The notes under the pieces were generated by a model. It saw only the letters and a list, made by a program, of their open reading frames with translations, was not told the origin of the DNA and ran no database searches. DNA of 64,000 nt from Pseudomonas kilonensis (lineage in GTDB: Bacteria; Pseudomonadota; Gammaproteobacteria; Pseudomonadales; Pseudomonadaceae): NCBI RefSeq assembly GCF_001269885.1, contig NZ_LHVH01000024.1, positions 1 to 64,000 on the forward strand. The letters run 5' to 3'. The position numbers and the translations under genes were made by a program. How positions within the stretch are numbered: the first letter of the stretch is position 1; each line of letters opens with the position of its first letter. Of this stretch, positions 63,251 to 64,000 are shown piece by piece.

Positions 63251-64000
63251 TCAGTTGGCCGTCACGACCGCCTGACCGCTCATTGCCACGTCCAACAGCT
63301 CGCGGTTGGCGACCGCGTACATGGCGTAGTCGGTACCGCTGGCAGCACGGATGTCCACCAGCATGGCACGCCAGCGCTCGACCATTTCGTGGTGCTGCTC
63401 CAGCCACAGTGCCAGGCGAGTTTCCACGTCCTGGGCGCCATCGCCCTCTTGCAGGACCGAGATGGTGATCGCCCGCTGTTGCCAGTCGACATCATCACGG
63501 AACGCTTCACGGGCCAGTGCCTGCCAGTTGTTTTCCACCGGCAGTGCGCTGATCTGTTGCAGGTACCAGGTGATGTCCAGGGCGCTGCCCACGGCGAAGT
63601 AGGCCTTGGCCACATCGGCGGCGTTCTGGCCAGTGACGTCGGCCGCCTCGATGATCGGCAACAAGGTGTACAGGTGCGTGGTGCCGGCAACCATGCGCGC
63701 CAGCAGTTCCGGCACACCGGCGGCCACGTAGGCCTGGTAGCGGGTCTGCCAGCCTTCGCGGGTCGGACCTTCCAGCAGTTCGTCGAGCTTGAGGCCCAAC
63801 GCGGCCAGGTGCGGACCGAAGTGCGCGACGTCACGGGCAGCGTTCTGCTCGTTGCGGCGGCTGCGCAGGAACCAGCGCGTGGCGCGACGACCCAGGCGCA
63901 TCAACTCGTCCATCAGCTCCAGTTGCACGTCGGCCGAGACCTGGTGGTCCAGGGCTTCGATCTGACGGAACCAGTGCGGGAGGTGGAAGATGTCACGCAC
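63251..64000 (-). CDS. gdhB: NAD-specific glutamate dehydrogenase, large (180 kDa) type, C-terminal part
   Basis: The last 249 residues of a protein running off the window. The all-helical sequence (WFRQIEALDHQVSADVQLELM split over two helices, RRATRWFLRS, AYFAVGSALDITWYLQQIS and VANRELLDV) matches the C-terminal domain of the roughly 1600-residue NAD-dependent glutamate dehydrogenase of Pseudomonas. The enzyme converts glutamate to 2-oxoglutarate and ammonia in the cytoplasm. The catalytic domain is outside the window. Confidence 0.88.
   Translation of the reverse strand: MRDIFHLPHWFRQIEALDHQVSADVQLELMDELMRLGRRATRWFLRSRRNEQNAARDVAHFGPHLAALGLKLDELLEGPTREGWQTRYQAYVAAGVPELLARMVAGTTHLYTLLPIIEAADVTGQNAADVAKAYFAVGSALDITWYLQQISALPVENNWQALAREAFRDDVDWQQRAITISVLQEGDGAQDVETRLALWLEQHHEMVERWRAMLVDIRAASGTDYAMYAVANRELLDVAMSGQAVVTAN

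Overview
The window is chromosomal DNA from a GC-rich Pseudomonas, most likely of the P. fluorescens complex. That placement is an inference. It rests on the many paired REP repeats of the family with core GGGAGCGGGCTTGCTCGCGA, on the gene content, and on a gene order from vreA to pdtA that matches the P. aeruginosa PUMA3-Hxc-PdtA locus as I recall it. No rRNA, tRNA, CRISPR array, transposase or prophage was recognised.

Region 1 (1-6094) holds a short-chain dehydrogenase with an altered active site, convergent with a TonB-dependent siderophore receptor. A MocR-type regulator follows, divergent from an MFS exporter.

Region 2 (6309-19036) is a hydroxyproline catabolic island. It encodes a GntR/FCD regulator, 4-hydroxyproline 2-epimerase, a three-subunit D-hydroxyproline dehydrogenase, a PAS-AraC regulator, a polar amino acid ABC transporter with an aconitase X (cis-3-hydroxyproline dehydratase) gene inside its operon, a frameshifted proline racemase-family gene, and a DapA-family deaminase. 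A shared palindromic element lies before the GntR gene and before the transporter operon.

Region 3 (19187-28869) contains a DinB-like protein, a CcdA-TlpA fusion (DipZ type), a DUF2790 protein and an OmpR/histidine kinase pair. It also holds a putative metal-binding RiPP locus: a small secreted precursor with two EF-hands and three EGKCG motifs, a DUF692 (MNIO) maturase, a DUF2063 partner, a DoxX protein and a ferric-reductase-like membrane protein. Three promoters here, before the DUF2790 gene/two-component pair, the ferric reductase-DoxX genes and the precursor, share a conserved module of about 80 bp. I therefore propose that these genes form one regulon.

Region 4 (28869-31442) is a membrane PAS-GGDEF-EAL protein with an intact GGDEF site and a degenerate EAL domain.

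Region 5 (31770-59795) is a secretion block. It has a 4149-residue two-partner-secretion exoprotein (PdtA-like), a DING-type phosphate-binding protein, a complete Hxc type II secretion system (GspC to GspM homologues on both strands) and the cell-surface signalling genes vreR, vreI and vreA. A good Pho box lies before vreA, which fits phosphate-starvation control of the block.

Region 6 (59922-64000) contains an AhpD-like protein divergent from a second MocR regulator, an antibiotic-biosynthesis-monooxygenase-fold protein, a secreted cupin, and the 3' end of the large NAD-glutamate dehydrogenase gene, which runs off the window.
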